DNA from: Pseudomonas orientalis | Lineage (GTDB): Bacteria; Pseudomonadota; Gammaproteobacteria; Pseudomonadales; Pseudomonadaceae | DNA length: 64,000 nt | Assembly (NCBI RefSeq): GCF_001439815.1 | Contig: NZ_JYLM01000004.1 | Coordinates: 248,001-312,000, forward strand | Direction: 5' to 3' | Part shown: piece after piece, positions 47,414 through 56,880 of the stretch | Layout: each line of letters opens with the position of its first letter | Position numbering within the stretch: the stretch's first letter is position 1 | The notes under the pieces: model-generated | The model's database searches: none | Told to the model about the DNA's origin: nothing | Seen by the model: the letters and a program-made list of their open reading frames with translations, nothing else | Program-made: the position numbers and the translations under genes

Positions 47414-47508
47414 AAATGTGGGAGGGGGCTTGCCCCCGATAGCGGAGTGTCAGTCGACATCTAAGTGACTGATCCACCGCAATCGGGGGCAAGCCCCCTC
47501 CCACATTT
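47414..47508. repeat. REPIN, GTGGGAGGGGG family
   Basis: CAAATGTGGGAGGGGGCTTG and its complement around GTGTCAGTCGACATCTAAGT..., between the convergent trmB and DUF3392 genes. Its centre closely resembles that of the copy after rpoH. Confidence 0.92.
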
Positions 47509-47529
47509 GGTTTTGTGTTGGGTTCGGGA

Positions 47530-47853
47530 TCAGCGGCGGTCTGCGACTACGCCGATCAACACCAGCACCACCACCAATACCGGCGCCAGGCTGTAGTTAT
47601 TGAACTGGCTCAGCCCCCGCACAATCCACGGCGTGGCATAGATCAGCGCCGCACCGCTGCCGATCAGGCACAGCAGGGCCATCAAGGGGACGCGCAAGGC
47701 GCCGGCGATACTGCCCAGGCGGGCTTCGACCCAGCCCTTGATATCGGCGCCGAACAGCACCAGCAGACAGCCGACCAGGGCCAGGGAGATTTCCGACAGG
47801 TTGCTACGGCTCCAGCGGGACACGGTGGCGAGCAGGTCGAGTACCAGATCCAT
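47530..47853 (-). CDS. DUF3392 membrane protein
   Basis: This 107-residue protein has three membrane segments (ISLALVGCLLVLFGADIKGW, ALRVPLMALLCLIGSGAALI and APVLVVVLVLIGVVA) and the DUF3392 arrangement. The function is unknown. It follows hemW by 19 bases and probably belongs to the same transcript. Confidence 0.85.
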   Translation of the reverse strand: MDLVLDLLATVSRWSRSNLSEISLALVGCLLVLFGADIKGWVEARLGSIAGALRVPLMALLCLIGSGAALIYATPWIVRGLSQFNNYSLAPVLVVVLVLIGVVADRR

Positions 47854-47872
47854 TCGATTTCCTTAAAAAGCG

Positions 47873-49075
47873 TCAGCTCAAAAACGTCTGCAACAGGTCA
47901 TTGAGAAAGAGTTGCCCGCGGTCGGTCGCCGCCAGGCGTGACGGTTCGACCCGCATTAAGCCACTTTGTTCGGCCTCGCGGCGGCCTTCGTCGAGGCTCG
48001 CCAGGTCAAGCCCGGTGCGCTCGGCGTAGAGCTTGGCATCGACCCCTTCGGTGAGGCGCAGGGCGTTCATCAGGAATTCGAACGGCAGCTCTTCGTTGGT
48101 CAGCTCTTTGGCCCCGGCCTGGAAGCTTTTGGCCGGGTTGAGGTAGTCCTTCGGTGCGCGGGTTTTCCAGGTGCGTACGATGCGTCCGTCGGGGTGGCTG
48201 AGCTTGCCGTGGGCGCCGGCGCCAATGCCGATGAAGTCGCCAAAGCTCCAGTAATTGAGGTTATGTCGCGCCGCGCGACCCGGTTGGGCGTAGGCCGACA
48301 CTTCGTATTGTGCGTAAGCGTGTTCGGCGAGCAGCGCCTGGCCGGCTTCCTGGATATCCCACAGCGTATCGTCTTCGGGCAGCGCGGGTGGCTGGTTCCA
48401 GAACACGGTATTGGGTTCCAGGGTCAGCTGGTACCAGGACAGGTGTGTGGGCTTGAGCGCGATGGCTTGGCGCAGGTCGCTCAACGCATCGTCCAGGGAT
48501 TGGTTGGGCAAACCGTGCATCAGGTCCAGATTGAAGTTATCGAACCCGGCCTTGCGTGCCATATCCGCTGCACGTACGGCTTCGTCGCCATTATGAATGC
48601 GACCCAGCGCCTCGAGTTTTTCCTGCTGGAAGCTCTGGATGCCGATGGACAGGCGATTGATCCCCAGCTTGCGGTACGCCACGAACTTCTCTTGCTCGAA
48701 AGTCCCGGGGTTGGCTTCCAGGGTGATCTCGATATCGCCGGCAAACGGGATGCGTGCCTCCACACCCTCAAGCAGGCGGCCCAACGCAACGGCGCTGAAG
48801 AGGCTCGGCGTACCGCCACCAAAGAAGATCGAACTCAACTCGCGGCCGTAGACCGCGTGCAGGTCCTGATCGAGATCGGCCAGCAATGCGTCCACATACT
48901 CTTCTTCCGGCAGCACTGTGCTGGCGGTGTGGGAGTTGAAGTCGCAATACGGGCATTTGCGCACGCACCATGGAATGTGGATGTACAACGCCAGCGGAGG
49001 CAGCACAGGCAAGGCTGCCCGAGGTGTTTGCGCGCCGCCGTGGATCAGCGGCAGCGCCGGGGTGTCGTGGGTCAT
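47873..49075 (-). CDS. hemW: Heme chaperone HemW (radical SAM protein)
   Basis: This 400-residue radical SAM protein has the [4Fe-4S] motif C37-x3-C41-x2-C44 in [21 protein letters not shown] and a C-terminal HemN-like domain. It lacks the extra N-terminal features of coproporphyrinogen dehydrogenase HemN and is shorter, so the HemW heme-chaperone assignment is preferred; older annotation names it a HemN-like oxidase. Its start overlaps the stop of rdgB. Confidence 0.92.
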   Translation of the reverse strand: MTHDTPALPLIHGGAQTPRAALPVLPPLALYIHIPWCVRKCPYCDFNSHTASTVLPEEEYVDALLADLDQDLHAVYGRELSSIFFGGGTPSLFSAVALGRLLEGVEARIPFAGDIEITLEANPGTFEQEKFVAYRKLGINRLSIGIQSFQQEKLEALGRIHNGDEAVRAADMARKAGFDNFNLDLMHGLPNQSLDDALSDLRQAIALKPTHLSWYQLTLEPNTVFWNQPPALPEDDTLWDIQEAGQALLAEHAYAQYEVSAYAQPGRAARHNLNYWSFGDFIGIGAGAHGKLSHPDGRIVRTWKTRAPKDYLNPAKSFQAGAKELTNEELPFEFLMNALRLTEGVDAKLYAERTGLDLASLDEGRREAEQSGLMRVEPSRLAATDRGQLFLNDLLQTFLS

Positions 49076-49668
49076 TTCAAACCCAGGCGCTGGCGCAGCA
49101 ACGCCATCGCGCGGGCGCGGTGGCTGATCTGGTTCTTGTCGGCCGGGCTCAGTTCGGCGCTGGAGACATTGCGCTCGGGCACCCAGAACAGCGGGTCATA
49201 GCCAAAGCCATGCTCACCGCTGGCCGCATGCAGGATGCGACCGTGCCACAAGCCTTCGCACAGGATCGGCAACGGGTCATCGGCGTGTCGCACCAGGGCC
49301 AGCACGCAGACAAACTGTGCACCACGTTCTGCGTCGGGCACGTCCTTGAGAGCGTCCAGCAACTTGGCGTTATTGGCTGCGTCGCCTTTGCCGTCGGCGT
49401 AGCGGGCCGAGTAGATCCCAGGTGCGCCGCCAAGAAAATCCACCGCCAGGCCCGAGTCATCCGCCAGGGCCGGCAGGCCGGAGATACGCGCTGCGTTGCG
49501 TGCCTTGAGGATCGCGTTTTCAACGAACGACAGGCCGGTTTCTTCCGGTTCGACCTGGCTGAACTCGCCAATCGAACGCAGTTGCACGGACTCACCGAGC
49601 ATGGCCTGCAATTCCTTGAGTTTGCCGGCGTTATGGCTGGCCAGTACGAGTTGGGTAAGGTTCATCAT
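49072..49668 (-). CDS. rdgB: RdgB/HAM1-type XTP/dITP pyrophosphatase
   Basis: This 198-residue housekeeping enzyme removes deaminated purine nucleotides (dITP, dXTP) from the pool. [16 protein letters not shown] at the start, [19 protein letters not shown] and the SHRARAM C-terminal motif are characteristic. Overlaps both hemW and the DUF4426 gene by four bases, giving translational coupling. Confidence 0.95.
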   Translation of the reverse strand: MMNLTQLVLASHNAGKLKELQAMLGESVQLRSIGEFSQVEPEETGLSFVENAILKARNAARISGLPALADDSGLAVDFLGGAPGIYSARYADGKGDAANNAKLLDALKDVPDAERGAQFVCVLALVRHADDPLPILCEGLWHGRILHAASGEHGFGYDPLFWVPERNVSSAELSPADKNQISHRARAMALLRQRLGLK

Positions 49669-50099
49669 TCGGCCGGAAACAGTTCCTGGTTGAATTGGAA
49701 GCCGTGGGCTTTGCCACCGGTTTCAACGTTGATGGTAAACGTCTTGTATTCCCGCTGGGTCACCGAGTAGGGCGCCAGGTAGCTGATGCCGCCTTTCTCT
49801 TCGATTTGCTTGAAGGTCAGTATCTCGCTCTTGCCGCCCAGGTCCTTGATGGTACCGGTCACTTGGGCCGCGACCGGGGTGACGCCCTTGATCACCGTCA
49901 CATTGATCAAGCCCTTCTCCTTGCTGCGCACCACGCCGACTTTCTGGGCGGTTTCCGGCGGCAGGAAGCTTGAGGTGAAGGTGTTGTAGTGCACGGTGAT
50001 ATCACCGAAGTCTTTCTTGCGATTAGCGTCGATAGTGTCCGCGGCCATGGCGCTGGCGCCCAGGCACGCGGTCAATAGAAAAATAGCCAAGCGACTCAT
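49665..50099 (-). CDS. DUF4426 periplasmic protein
   Basis: This 144-residue protein has a signal peptide ([20 protein letters not shown]). The mature part has the DUF4426 beta-rich pattern ([29 protein letters not shown]). The function is unknown. It overlaps rdgB and lies 21 bases after metW, in a conserved Pseudomonas run of metX-metW-DUF4426-rdgB-hemW. Confidence 0.85.
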   Translation of the reverse strand: MSRLAIFLLTACLGASAMAADTIDANRKKDFGDITVHYNTFTSSFLPPETAQKVGVVRSKEKGLINVTVIKGVTPVAAQVTGTIKDLGGKSEILTFKQIEEKGGISYLAPYSVTQREYKTFTINVETGGKAHGFQFNQELFPAE

Positions 50100-50120
50100 G
50101 AACGTCCCTCTTGAAAATGA

Positions 50121-50741
50121 TTAGACGGCAATTTTGTGGTCGGTCAGGCCAGGGCTGCTGACCCGGTAGATACCGATTTCGCCCAACAGGTTGGGCCATA
50201 GCTTACTCGCCCAGCCGTGGCGGTGCTGTTGATCGACGGCAAGGCGGTTGATCACCTTGGCTTCACGCTCGCCACACAGGGCTTCGAAGTCTTCGAAGGT
50301 GCAAAAGTGAATGTTCGGCGTGTTGTACCAGGTGTAGGGCAGGAAGTCCGAGACCGGCATGCGGCCCTTGGTGGCCAGGTACCAGCGGCAGCGCCAGTGA
50401 CCGAAGTTGGGGAAGGTGATGATGCACTGGCGGCCGACCCGCAGCATTTCATCGAGGATGCGGTCCGGGTAGTGCACCGCTTGCAGGGCCTGGGTCATCA
50501 CCACGATGTCGAAGCTGTTGCTGGCAAAGTTGCCCAGGCCCTTGTCCAGGTCCTGCTCGATCACGTTGATGCCCTTGGCCACGCACTGGGCGATATTGTC
50601 AGGGTCGTTTTCCAGGCCATAGCCGGTGACTTGCTTGTTATCGCGCAGCCAGCTCAGCAGTTCGCCATCGCCGCAGCCCAGGTCGAGCACGCGGCTGCCG
50701 GCGGGGATCCAGTCTTGGATGATTTCCAGGTCGGCTCTCAT
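50121..50741 (-). CDS. metW: MetW, methionine biosynthesis protein
   Basis: This 206-residue protein has a SAM-binding-like motif (RVLDLGCGDGELLSWL, residues ~17-32) and the MetW region TFPNFGHWRCRWYLATKGRMP. MetW pairs with MetX and is needed for homoserine acylation in many proteobacteria; whether it binds SAM as a sensor or acts catalytically is not clear. The start was set at MRADLEI; it follows metX by 25 bases. Confidence 0.93.
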   Translation of the reverse strand: MRADLEIIQDWIPAGSRVLDLGCGDGELLSWLRDNKQVTGYGLENDPDNIAQCVAKGINVIEQDLDKGLGNFASNSFDIVVMTQALQAVHYPDRILDEMLRVGRQCIITFPNFGHWRCRWYLATKGRMPVSDFLPYTWYNTPNIHFCTFEDFEALCGEREAKVINRLAVDQQHRHGWASKLWPNLLGEIGIYRVSSPGLTDHKIAV

Positions 50742-50766
50742 GGCGTTCTCCCAAAGCGTAAGCAAT

Positions 50767-51909
50767 TCATATAAGCGCTATTCGGTTCATGTAATTGCTG
50801 AACGCCTGCAGATAACGGGGGATCGGAATCAGGAAGGCGTCGTGGCCCTGCGGTGCATCGATCTCCAGGTAGCAGACGTCTTTCTTCGCAGCCATCAGGG
50901 CGTCCACCAGTTCGCGCGAGCGCGCCGGCGAGAAGCGCCAGTCGGTGGTGAACGACATCACGCAGAACTTGGCCGTGGCGTGTTCGAAGGTTTTCGCCAG
51001 GTCGTCGTCGTGGTTCGCGGCCGGGTCGAAGTAGTCCAGCGCCTTGGTCATCAGCAGGTAGGTGTTGGCGTCGAAACGCCCGGAGAACTCCTCACCCTGA
51101 TAACGCAGGTAGCTTTCCACCTGGAACTCGACGCTGTGGAAGTCGTAATTGAGCTTTTCGCTCTTGAGACCACGGCCGAATTTTTCGCCCATGGAATCAT
51201 CGGACAGGTAGGTAATGTGCCCGACCATCCGCGCCAGCATCAGGCCGCGCTTGGGGATCACCCCGGCTTCCTGGAACGAACCGCCGTGGAACTCGGGGTC
51301 GGTAAGGATGGCCTGGCGCGCCACTTCGTTGAAGGCGATGTTCTGCGCCGACAACTTGGGGGCCGAGGCAATCGCCAGGCAATGGCGCACGCGATTTGGG
51401 TAGGTGATGGTCCATTGCAGGGCTTGCATGCCGCCCAGGCTGCCACCGATCACGGCCGCCCACTGGTTGATGCCGAGCAGGTCCGCCAGACGCGCCTGGC
51501 TGTGCACCCAGTCTTCCACGGTGAGCACCGGGAAGTCGGCGCCGAAGGGCTTGCCGGTTTCCGGGTTGAGGCTGCTGGGTCCGGTGGACCCGTTGCAGCC
51601 GCCGAGGTTGTTCAGGCTGACCACGAAGAACTTGTTGGTGTCGATGGGCTTGCCGGGGCCGATGCAGCTGTCCCACCAGCCGGGCTTGCGCTCGTCGACC
51701 GAGTGGAAACCGGCGGCGTGATGATGGCCGGACAAGGCGTGGCAGATCAGCACGGCGTTGCTCGACGTAGCGTTCAGTTGGCCGTAGGTTTCATAGATCA
51801 GGTCGTAGGCCGGCAGCGAACGGCCACAGGCCAGCGCCAGCGGTTCGCTGAAGTGCGCCACTTGGGGCACGACCAGTCCAACGGAATCGGGGGGGAAGGC
51901 AGTTGGCAT
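50767..51909 (-). CDS. metX: Homoserine O-acyltransferase MetX (probably succinyl-CoA specific)
   Basis: This 380-residue alpha/beta-hydrolase-fold enzyme acylates homoserine in methionine synthesis. [17 protein letters not shown], nucleophile motif GGSLGGMQ (Ser157) and HDAFLIP with the catalytic His are intact. In Pseudomonas this MetX works as a succinyltransferase, so that specificity is assumed from lineage. It is followed by metW in the same operon; the REPIN upstream separates it from yggT. Confidence 0.95.
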   Translation of the reverse strand: MPTAFPPDSVGLVVPQVAHFSEPLALACGRSLPAYDLIYETYGQLNATSSNAVLICHALSGHHHAAGFHSVDERKPGWWDSCIGPGKPIDTNKFFVVSLNNLGGCNGSTGPSSLNPETGKPFGADFPVLTVEDWVHSQARLADLLGINQWAAVIGGSLGGMQALQWTITYPNRVRHCLAIASAPKLSAQNIAFNEVARQAILTDPEFHGGSFQEAGVIPKRGLMLARMVGHITYLSDDSMGEKFGRGLKSEKLNYDFHSVEFQVESYLRYQGEEFSGRFDANTYLLMTKALDYFDPAANHDDDLAKTFEHATAKFCVMSFTTDWRFSPARSRELVDALMAAKKDVCYLEIDAPQGHDAFLIPIPRYLQAFSNYMNRIALI

Positions 51910-52006
51910 CGACCCTGCTCTCGTTTAAATGAGGCGTAAGTCTAAAGAGCGGGGCCCCCAGCGGCAAGCAATGGTCTGCGCGTATTCAATTCAATACGCA
52001 GATGCA

Positions 52007-52101
52007 AAATGTGGGAGGGGGCTTGCCCCCGATAGCGGTGAGTCAGTTACAGATAAGTTGACTGATCCGCCGCTATCGGGGGCAAGCCCCCTCCCACATT
52101 T
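52007..52101. repeat. REPIN, GTGGGAGGGGG family
   Basis: AAAATGTGGGAGGGGGCTTG and its complement around AGTTACAGATAAGTTGACTG. It lies between two genes on the same strand (yggT then metX), an exception to the convergent placement of this family. Confidence 0.92.
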
Positions 52102-52113
52102 TCATGCGTATTT

Positions 52114-52701
52114 TCAGATCAGGCCGAACAGCTCTTTTGGCATGAACGCATAGAACGCCAAGCGCGGAATCACCCAGCTCTGAATCAGCTGGATCGCGAT
52201 AAACGCGAAGATCGGCGAGATATCCAGCCCGCCCAGGTTCGGGATCAGGCGACGGAATGGCGCCAATACGGGCTCGGTGATCTGATACACCAGTTCGGCA
52301 CCCGGACTGCGGCTGCCCGGCGCAACCCACGACAGGATCACGCTGATGATCATCGACCAGAAGATGATCTTCAAAAACAGCGAGAAAATACCGATCAGCG
52401 CCCATGGCAACAGCAGCACCGTGAAGGCCTGGTAGCCATTGAGCATCAGGATCACCACGAACAGCAGGATCTGCAGCAGCAGTGCCAGTACCAGCGACGA
52501 CATGTCCAGCCCGAACAGGCTCGGGATCACGCGGCGCAGCGGCTTGAGCAGCGGTTGGGTGGCCTTGACCACGAACTGGCACAGCGGGTTGTAAAAGTTC
52601 GCCCGCACCAGTTGCAGGATAAAGCGCATCAGCACGATCAGCAGGTACAGGCTGCCCAGGGTCTGGATGATGAAGACGGCAGCGTCATTGATTCCGAGCA
52701 T
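52114..52701 (-). CDS. yggT: YggT-family membrane protein
   Basis: This 195-residue protein contains two YGGT repeats, each a pair of membrane helices (first repeat LYLLIVLMRFILQLVRANFYNP then PLCQFVVKATQPLLKPLRR; the second with GAELVYQITEPVLAPFRRLIP). Such proteins may insert or protect membrane proteins under osmotic stress. It forms a run with proC and yggS, conserved in many gammaproteobacteria. Confidence 0.93.
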   Translation of the reverse strand: MLGINDAAVFIIQTLGSLYLLIVLMRFILQLVRANFYNPLCQFVVKATQPLLKPLRRVIPSLFGLDMSSLVLALLLQILLFVVILMLNGYQAFTVLLLPWALIGIFSLFLKIIFWSMIISVILSWVAPGSRSPGAELVYQITEPVLAPFRRLIPNLGGLDISPIFAFIAIQLIQSWVIPRLAFYAFMPKELFGLI

Positions 52702-52726
52702 GTTTGATTACCTTGGTAAGGGACGA

Positions 52727-53545
52727 CTATTTGCCCAGTTGTTCGGCCATCTCGGCTGAACGATGTGCCGCGGCACCCAGTGCTTTTTCCACCAGGGCTT
52801 CAAAGCCCCCGGCCTGGAAGGATTCGATCGCGGCTTGCGTGGTGCCCCCCGGGGACGTGACCCGACGACGCAGCTCGGCCGCATCCACCTCGCTGGACGC
52901 CGCCATCTGCGCGGCGCCCAGGGCTGTCTGCTCGGCCAGTTGCTCGGCAACGTCGGCAGGCAGGCCCAGCTTCACGCCGGCGGCGGTCATGGCTTCGATC
53001 AGCAGGAAGAAATACGCCGGGCCACTGCCGGAAACGGCGGTGACCGCGTCCAGTTGCTGCTCCTGCTCCAGCCACAGAGCGATGCCCACGGCGGACAGCA
53101 ATTGCTGGGCCTGATCACGCTGTGCGGCGCTGACTTCGGCGGTGGCGTACAAACCGCTCACGCCCTGGCGCAACAATGACGGCGTATTCGGCATGCAGCG
53201 TACGATTGGCTGGGCGCCGAGCCAGTTTTTCATGCTGGCACAGGTGATGCCGGCAGCGATGGACACCACCAGTTGATGGGGCTGCAGGCTCGGCCGCAGG
53301 CTTTCGCACACGGCTTTCATCGCCTGGGGCTTGACCGCCAGCAGGATCACATCGACGCCTTCGATGGCCTCGGCGTTGTCGGCAAAGGTTTCAATCCCGT
53401 GTTCGGCGCTGACCCGGGCGCGGGTCTCGGCGCCCGGGTCGCTGGCGCGAATCTGCGCAGCGTCCAGGCCCTTGGCACGCAGGCCGCCGATCAGGCTGGT
53501 CGCCATGTTACCGGCGCCGATAAAGGCAATACGCATGTCTTTCAT
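52727..53545 (-). CDS. proC: Pyrroline-5-carboxylate reductase
   Basis: This 272-residue enzyme catalyses the last step of proline synthesis. The NAD(P)H motif IAFIGAGNMATSLIGGL at the N-terminus, ILLAVKPQAMKAV and the C-terminal VSGSGPAYFFLLIEAM and VTSPGGTTQAAI are present. An alternative start lies three codons in (MRIAFIG). It sits between yggS and yggT on the same strand. Confidence 0.96.
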   Translation of the reverse strand: MKDMRIAFIGAGNMATSLIGGLRAKGLDAAQIRASDPGAETRARVSAEHGIETFADNAEAIEGVDVILLAVKPQAMKAVCESLRPSLQPHQLVVSIAAGITCASMKNWLGAQPIVRCMPNTPSLLRQGVSGLYATAEVSAAQRDQAQQLLSAVGIALWLEQEQQLDAVTAVSGSGPAYFFLLIEAMTAAGVKLGLPADVAEQLAEQTALGAAQMAASSEVDAAELRRRVTSPGGTTQAAIESFQAGGFEALVEKALGAAAHRSAEMAEQLGK

Positions 53546-53578
53546 GACAGGTCCTTAGCTAAATGAACGTCAGCCATT

Positions 53579-54265
53579 TCACGGCTGGCCGTAGTCGCGG
53601 GCGCCAAACAGCGCGGTACCGATCCGCACCCAGGTGGCGCCTTGAGCGATGGCCGACTCGAGGTCATGGCTCATGCCCATGGAAAGTGTGTCCAGTGGCA
53701 GGTTCAGGCTGCCTTGCAGCTCGCGTACCGTGGCGAACGCTGCATCTTGCGCCGCGCGATCTTCAGTCGGTTCGGGGATCGCCATCAAGCCCCGCAGCTT
53801 CAGGCGCGGCAGGGCGCTGATGGCGTGGGCCAGGGCCGGCAGGTCGGCGGGCGTACAGCCGGACTTGCTGGCTTCGCCACTGACATTGACCTGGATGCAG
53901 ATATTCAGCGCAGGCAGGTCGGCAGGGCGTTGTTCGGACAGGCGTTGTGCGATTTTCAGGCGGTCCACGGAATGCACCCAGGCGAAGTTCTCGGCGATCG
54001 CGCGAGTCTTGTTCGATTGAATGGGGCCGATGAAGTGCCAACTCAAGGGCAGGTCGGATAATTGCGCCTGTTTGCCCAGGGCTTCCTGCAGGTAGTTTTC
54101 ACCAAAATCATGCATTCCTGCGGCATAGGCTTCGCGCACGGCTTGCGCCGGTTTGGTCTTGCTCACGGCCAGCAGGTGGATGCCGCTTGCGTCACGCTGC
54201 ACGGCGTCGGCGGCGGCGCGGATGCGCTGGCTAACCAGGCCGATGTTGTCTGCTATCGTCGACAT
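53579..54265 (-). CDS. yggS: YggS/PLPBP-type pyridoxal phosphate homeostasis protein
   Basis: This 228-residue single-domain PLP-binding protein has the cofactor lysine in LLAVSKTKPA, FGENYLQEALGK and HFIGPIQSNKTR, and the terminal MGMSHDLESAIAQGATWVRIG. It controls PLP and amino acid balance rather than performing catalysis. Divergent from pilT by about 58 bases, the same arrangement as in P. aeruginosa. Confidence 0.96.
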   Translation of the reverse strand: MSTIADNIGLVSQRIRAAADAVQRDASGIHLLAVSKTKPAQAVREAYAAGMHDFGENYLQEALGKQAQLSDLPLSWHFIGPIQSNKTRAIAENFAWVHSVDRLKIAQRLSEQRPADLPALNICIQVNVSGEASKSGCTPADLPALAHAISALPRLKLRGLMAIPEPTEDRAAQDAAFATVRELQGSLNLPLDTLSMGMSHDLESAIAQGATWVRIGTALFGARDYGQP

Positions 54266-54322
54266 TCAAGTTGCGCCCGTGGATATGGAGTCCGCGGCAT
54301 TCTACTGGAAATGGAAAGCCCT

Positions 54323-55357
54323 ATGGATATCACTGAATTACTCACCGCCAGCGTACGCCGTGGCGCTTCCGACCTGCATCTGTCGGCCGGCCTTACGCCG
54401 ATGTTGCGCATCGATGGCGAGGTCTGGCCGCTGGATTGCCCGGTGCTGGCCGGGTCGCAGGTCGCGGATTTATTGAGCCCTTTGCTCAACCAGTACCAAC
54501 AAAAGGATTTCGAAACATCTCTTGAAACAGACTTTGCCTTCGAACTGCCCGGCGTGGCGCGCTTTCGCGTAAATGTGTTCCAGCAGGAGCGGGGCGTGGG
54601 CGCGGTATTTCGCACCATCCCCAGCGACATCCAGAGCCTGGAAAGCCTCGGCCTGGGCGAGATTTTCCAGCGTATCGCACAGCTGCCACGCGGCCTGGTG
54701 CTGGTGACTGGGCCCACCGGTTCAGGCAAGTCCACCACCCTGGCGGCGATGATCGATTATCTGAACCGGCATCGACGCCAGCACATCCTCACGCTGGAAG
54801 ACCCGATTGAATTTATCCACCGGCCGAAAATGGCGCTGATCAACCAGCGCCAGGTGCATCGCGATACCCACAGCTTCTCGGTGGCGCTGCGCTCGGCATT
54901 GCGCGAAGACCCGGACGTGATCCTGGTGGGCGAGCTACGTGACCTGGAAACCATCCGCCTGGCGCTGACGGCCGCTGAGACCGGGCACCTGGTATTCGGC
55001 ACTCTGCACACCACCTCGGCGGCAAAGACGGTAGACCGGCTGGTGGACGTGTTCCCGGCCGGGGAAAAGGCCATGGTCCGCTCGATGCTGTCGGAGTCGC
55101 TGCAGGCGGTGGTCTCCCAAGTGCTGGTCAGGAAGATCGGCGGCGGACGTGTCGCAGCTCACGAAATCATGCTGGGCACGCCGGCCATTCGTAATCTGAT
55201 CCGCGAAGACAAAGTGGCGCAGATGGTCTCGGCGATCCAGACCGGCGGGGCGTTGGGGATGAAAACGCTGGATATGAGCTTGAAGGCGCTGGTGAGCGAG
55301 GGGGTGATCAGCGCGCAGGAGGCGCGGGAGAAGGCCAGGGTGCCGGCAGACATATAG
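54323..55357 (+). CDS. pilT: Type IV pilus retraction ATPase PilT
   Basis: This 344-residue hexameric ATPase disassembles the pilus. Walker A GPTGSGKSTTLAAM, Asp box ILTLEDPIEF, Walker B DPDVILVGELRD, His box FGTLHTTSA and the PilT-specific AIRNLIRE motif near the C-terminus are intact. In P. aeruginosa pilU follows pilT; here no pilU is present and a convergent NlpC/P60 gene follows. The ATG was chosen as MDITELL, the family start. Confidence 0.95.
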   Translation: MDITELLTASVRRGASDLHLSAGLTPMLRIDGEVWPLDCPVLAGSQVADLLSPLLNQYQQKDFETSLETDFAFELPGVARFRVNVFQQERGVGAVFRTIPSDIQSLESLGLGEIFQRIAQLPRGLVLVTGPTGSGKSTTLAAMIDYLNRHRRQHILTLEDPIEFIHRPKMALINQRQVHRDTHSFSVALRSALREDPDVILVGELRDLETIRLALTAAETGHLVFGTLHTTSAAKTVDRLVDVFPAGEKAMVRSMLSESLQAVVSQVLVRKIGGGRVAAHEIMLGTPAIRNLIREDKVAQMVSAIQTGGALGMKTLDMSLKALVSEGVISAQEAREKARVPADI

Positions 55358-55378
55358 ATCGTAAGACCCACACAAAAC

Positions 55379-55412
55379 AAATGTGGGAGGGGGCTTGCCC
55401 CCTCCCACATTT
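55379..55412. repeat. Perfect 34-base REP palindrome
   Basis: AAATGTGGGAGGGGGC and GCCCCCTCCCACATTT form a perfect 16-base-pair inverted repeat with only TT between. It looks like a GTGGGAGGGGG-family REPIN whose interior has been deleted. Between convergent pilT and the NlpC/P60 gene it could also act as a terminator stem. Confidence 0.85.
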
Positions 55413-55431
55413 ACTGCATTTCAGCCTGGAA

Positions 55432-56070
55432 TCAGCGCTGCACGATCCGCAGGTTGTTGTTCTGCTCTTTGGGCAGTACCCGCTTGGCGATCACGTAGTT
55501 CTTGTCCCAGAACGGCTTTTTCAGCGTATCAATGCTTACCGACTTGCCACGACGCGGCGCGTGGATAAAGCGGTCGTTGCCCAGGTAGATGGCAACGTGG
55601 TTGACCTGGCGGCTCTTGAGCTTGAAGAACAGCAAATCGCCCGGCTTCAGGTCTTTGCGATCCACTTTCAACCCGTGGCCGGCCGCCATGGCGTTGGACG
55701 TACGCGGCAAATCCACCGCCTTGACGTCGTTGAATGCATATTTCACCAGTCCGCTGCAGTCGAACCCTTTACTTGGGCTGCTGCCGCCCCAACGATAAGG
55801 TGTACCGAGCACGTTTACGGCGCGGCTCAGGACGTTGCTGCTTTGTTTGGTATTCACGGCCAACTGGGTGGAAAGCGTTTTGCCGTGTGCCTTGCTCAGT
55901 TGAGTCGGGCGGCTGACGGTGGGCTTTGCCGATTTTGCGGTGCTGGGCGTGCTATGAACTTTAGGGGTAAAACCGTTAACGTTTGGAAGACGTTGCTCAC
56001 GATTGGTGGCGTGGGCGGCCAGTGGCATTAATAGGCAAATGGTTAGCCATGTCTTGATAAATGGTCGCAT
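55432..56070 (-). CDS. NlpC/P60 peptidoglycan endopeptidase
   Basis: This 212-residue secreted protein has a signal peptide (WLTICLLMPLAAHA), a low-complexity Ser/Thr/Lys linker (residues ~35-75) and an NlpC/P60 domain with catalytic Cys105 in FDCSGLV, His158 in VNHVAIYLG and the conserved RFIHAPR. It cleaves peptide stems in the cell wall, by family. The start was set at the signal peptide; the longer frame upstream reads through the promoter region. Confidence 0.9.
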   Translation of the reverse strand: MRPFIKTWLTICLLMPLAAHATNREQRLPNVNGFTPKVHSTPSTAKSAKPTVSRPTQLSKAHGKTLSTQLAVNTKQSSNVLSRAVNVLGTPYRWGGSSPSKGFDCSGLVKYAFNDVKAVDLPRTSNAMAAGHGLKVDRKDLKPGDLLFFKLKSRQVNHVAIYLGNDRFIHAPRRGKSVSIDTLKKPFWDKNYVIAKRVLPKEQNNNLRIVQR

Positions 56071-56281
56071 TAGGCGTGGCTCATATGGGTTTGCGCGCAA
56101 CTTTATAACAGCTTTTTGTGCCGTTCTCAGGCCGTTTGTCGACTGAACCTTGGGGTCAAATTCGGAAAAAACGCGACGATTCGCCGCAATTGTCCGACAC
56201 AAGTCAGGTGGCATAAGGGTTTGAGGGCAGAACGATACCATTTACCGTGCGTCGGGCGAACGTAAAAAAGTCACAAAAAAA

Positions 56282-56323
56282 ATGAACAAATTTATCTATC
56301 GAGTGAAAAGAGGTCCTTCATGA
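56282..56323 (+). CDS. Possible 13-codon leader ORF before the TM2 gene
   Basis: ATG AAC AAA ... TCA TGA encodes MNKFIYRVKRGPS, and its stop overlaps the TM2 start codon (ATGA). It contains the TM2 gene's AAAGAGGT ribosome-binding site. It has no ribosome-binding site of its own. It may be chance, or a translational coupling device. Confidence 0.2.
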   Translation: MNKFIYRVKRGPS

Positions 56324-56748
56324 ACACCTATCAACAGGTTGCTTCGCAGCAAGACACCCACAGCAAGGTGATCGGTTACCTGCTGTGGATTTTCGGTTTT
56401 ACCGGAGCGCATCGCTTTTATTACGGCAAGCCGGTCACCGGGACGATCTGGTTTTTCACCTTCGGCCTGCTGGGTATTGGTTGGCTGATCGACCTGTTCC
56501 TGATCCCGGCCATGGACCGTGAAGCCGACCTGCGTTTCACCGCCGGGCCCATCGAATACAACGTGGCCTGGATTCTGTTGGCGTTCCTGGGCGTGTTCGG
56601 CGTGCACCGGATGTACCAGGGCAAATGGATCACCGGTCTGATCTACCTGCTGACCGGTGGTTTGTTCCTGATTGGGGTGCTGTATGACTTCTGGACGTTG
56701 AACAGCCAGATTTCGATCCGCAATGCCGAGCGCAATGGCGGGCGCTGA
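56320..56748 (+). CDS. TM2-domain membrane protein
   Basis: This 142-residue protein comprises two related TM2 units, each a pair of helices around a short turn: GYLLWIFGFTGAHRFYYGK...GTIWFFTFGLLGIGWLIDLF and NVAWILLAFLGVFGVHRMYQGKW...GLIYLLTGGLFLIGVLYDFW. The AHRFYYGK/VHRMYQGK turns mark the family. The function is unknown. It lies between a divergent NlpC/P60 gene and a convergent pyrC'. Confidence 0.88.
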   Translation: MNTYQQVASQQDTHSKVIGYLLWIFGFTGAHRFYYGKPVTGTIWFFTFGLLGIGWLIDLFLIPAMDREADLRFTAGPIEYNVAWILLAFLGVFGVHRMYQGKWITGLIYLLTGGLFLIGVLYDFWTLNSQISIRNAERNGGR

Positions 56749-56770
56749 TCTCCCATCCCTATAGAGAGCC

Positions 56771-56865
56771 AAATGTGGGAGGGGGCTTGCCCCCGATTGC
56801 AGTGGGTCAGCTACAGATAAGCTGGCTGATCCACCGCTATCGGGGGCAAGCCCCCTCCCACATTT
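56771..56865. repeat. REPIN, GTGGGAGGGGG family
   Basis: AAATGTGGGAGGGGGCTTGC and its complement around GTCAGCTACAGATAAGCTGG, between convergent TM2 and pyrC' genes. Confidence 0.92.
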
Positions 56866-56880
56866 TTTACCGTGCCCGCT

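Noticed and set aside
51910-52006. SAM or SAH riboswitch before metX
   Set aside because: No recognisable aptamer pairing in the short upstream region.
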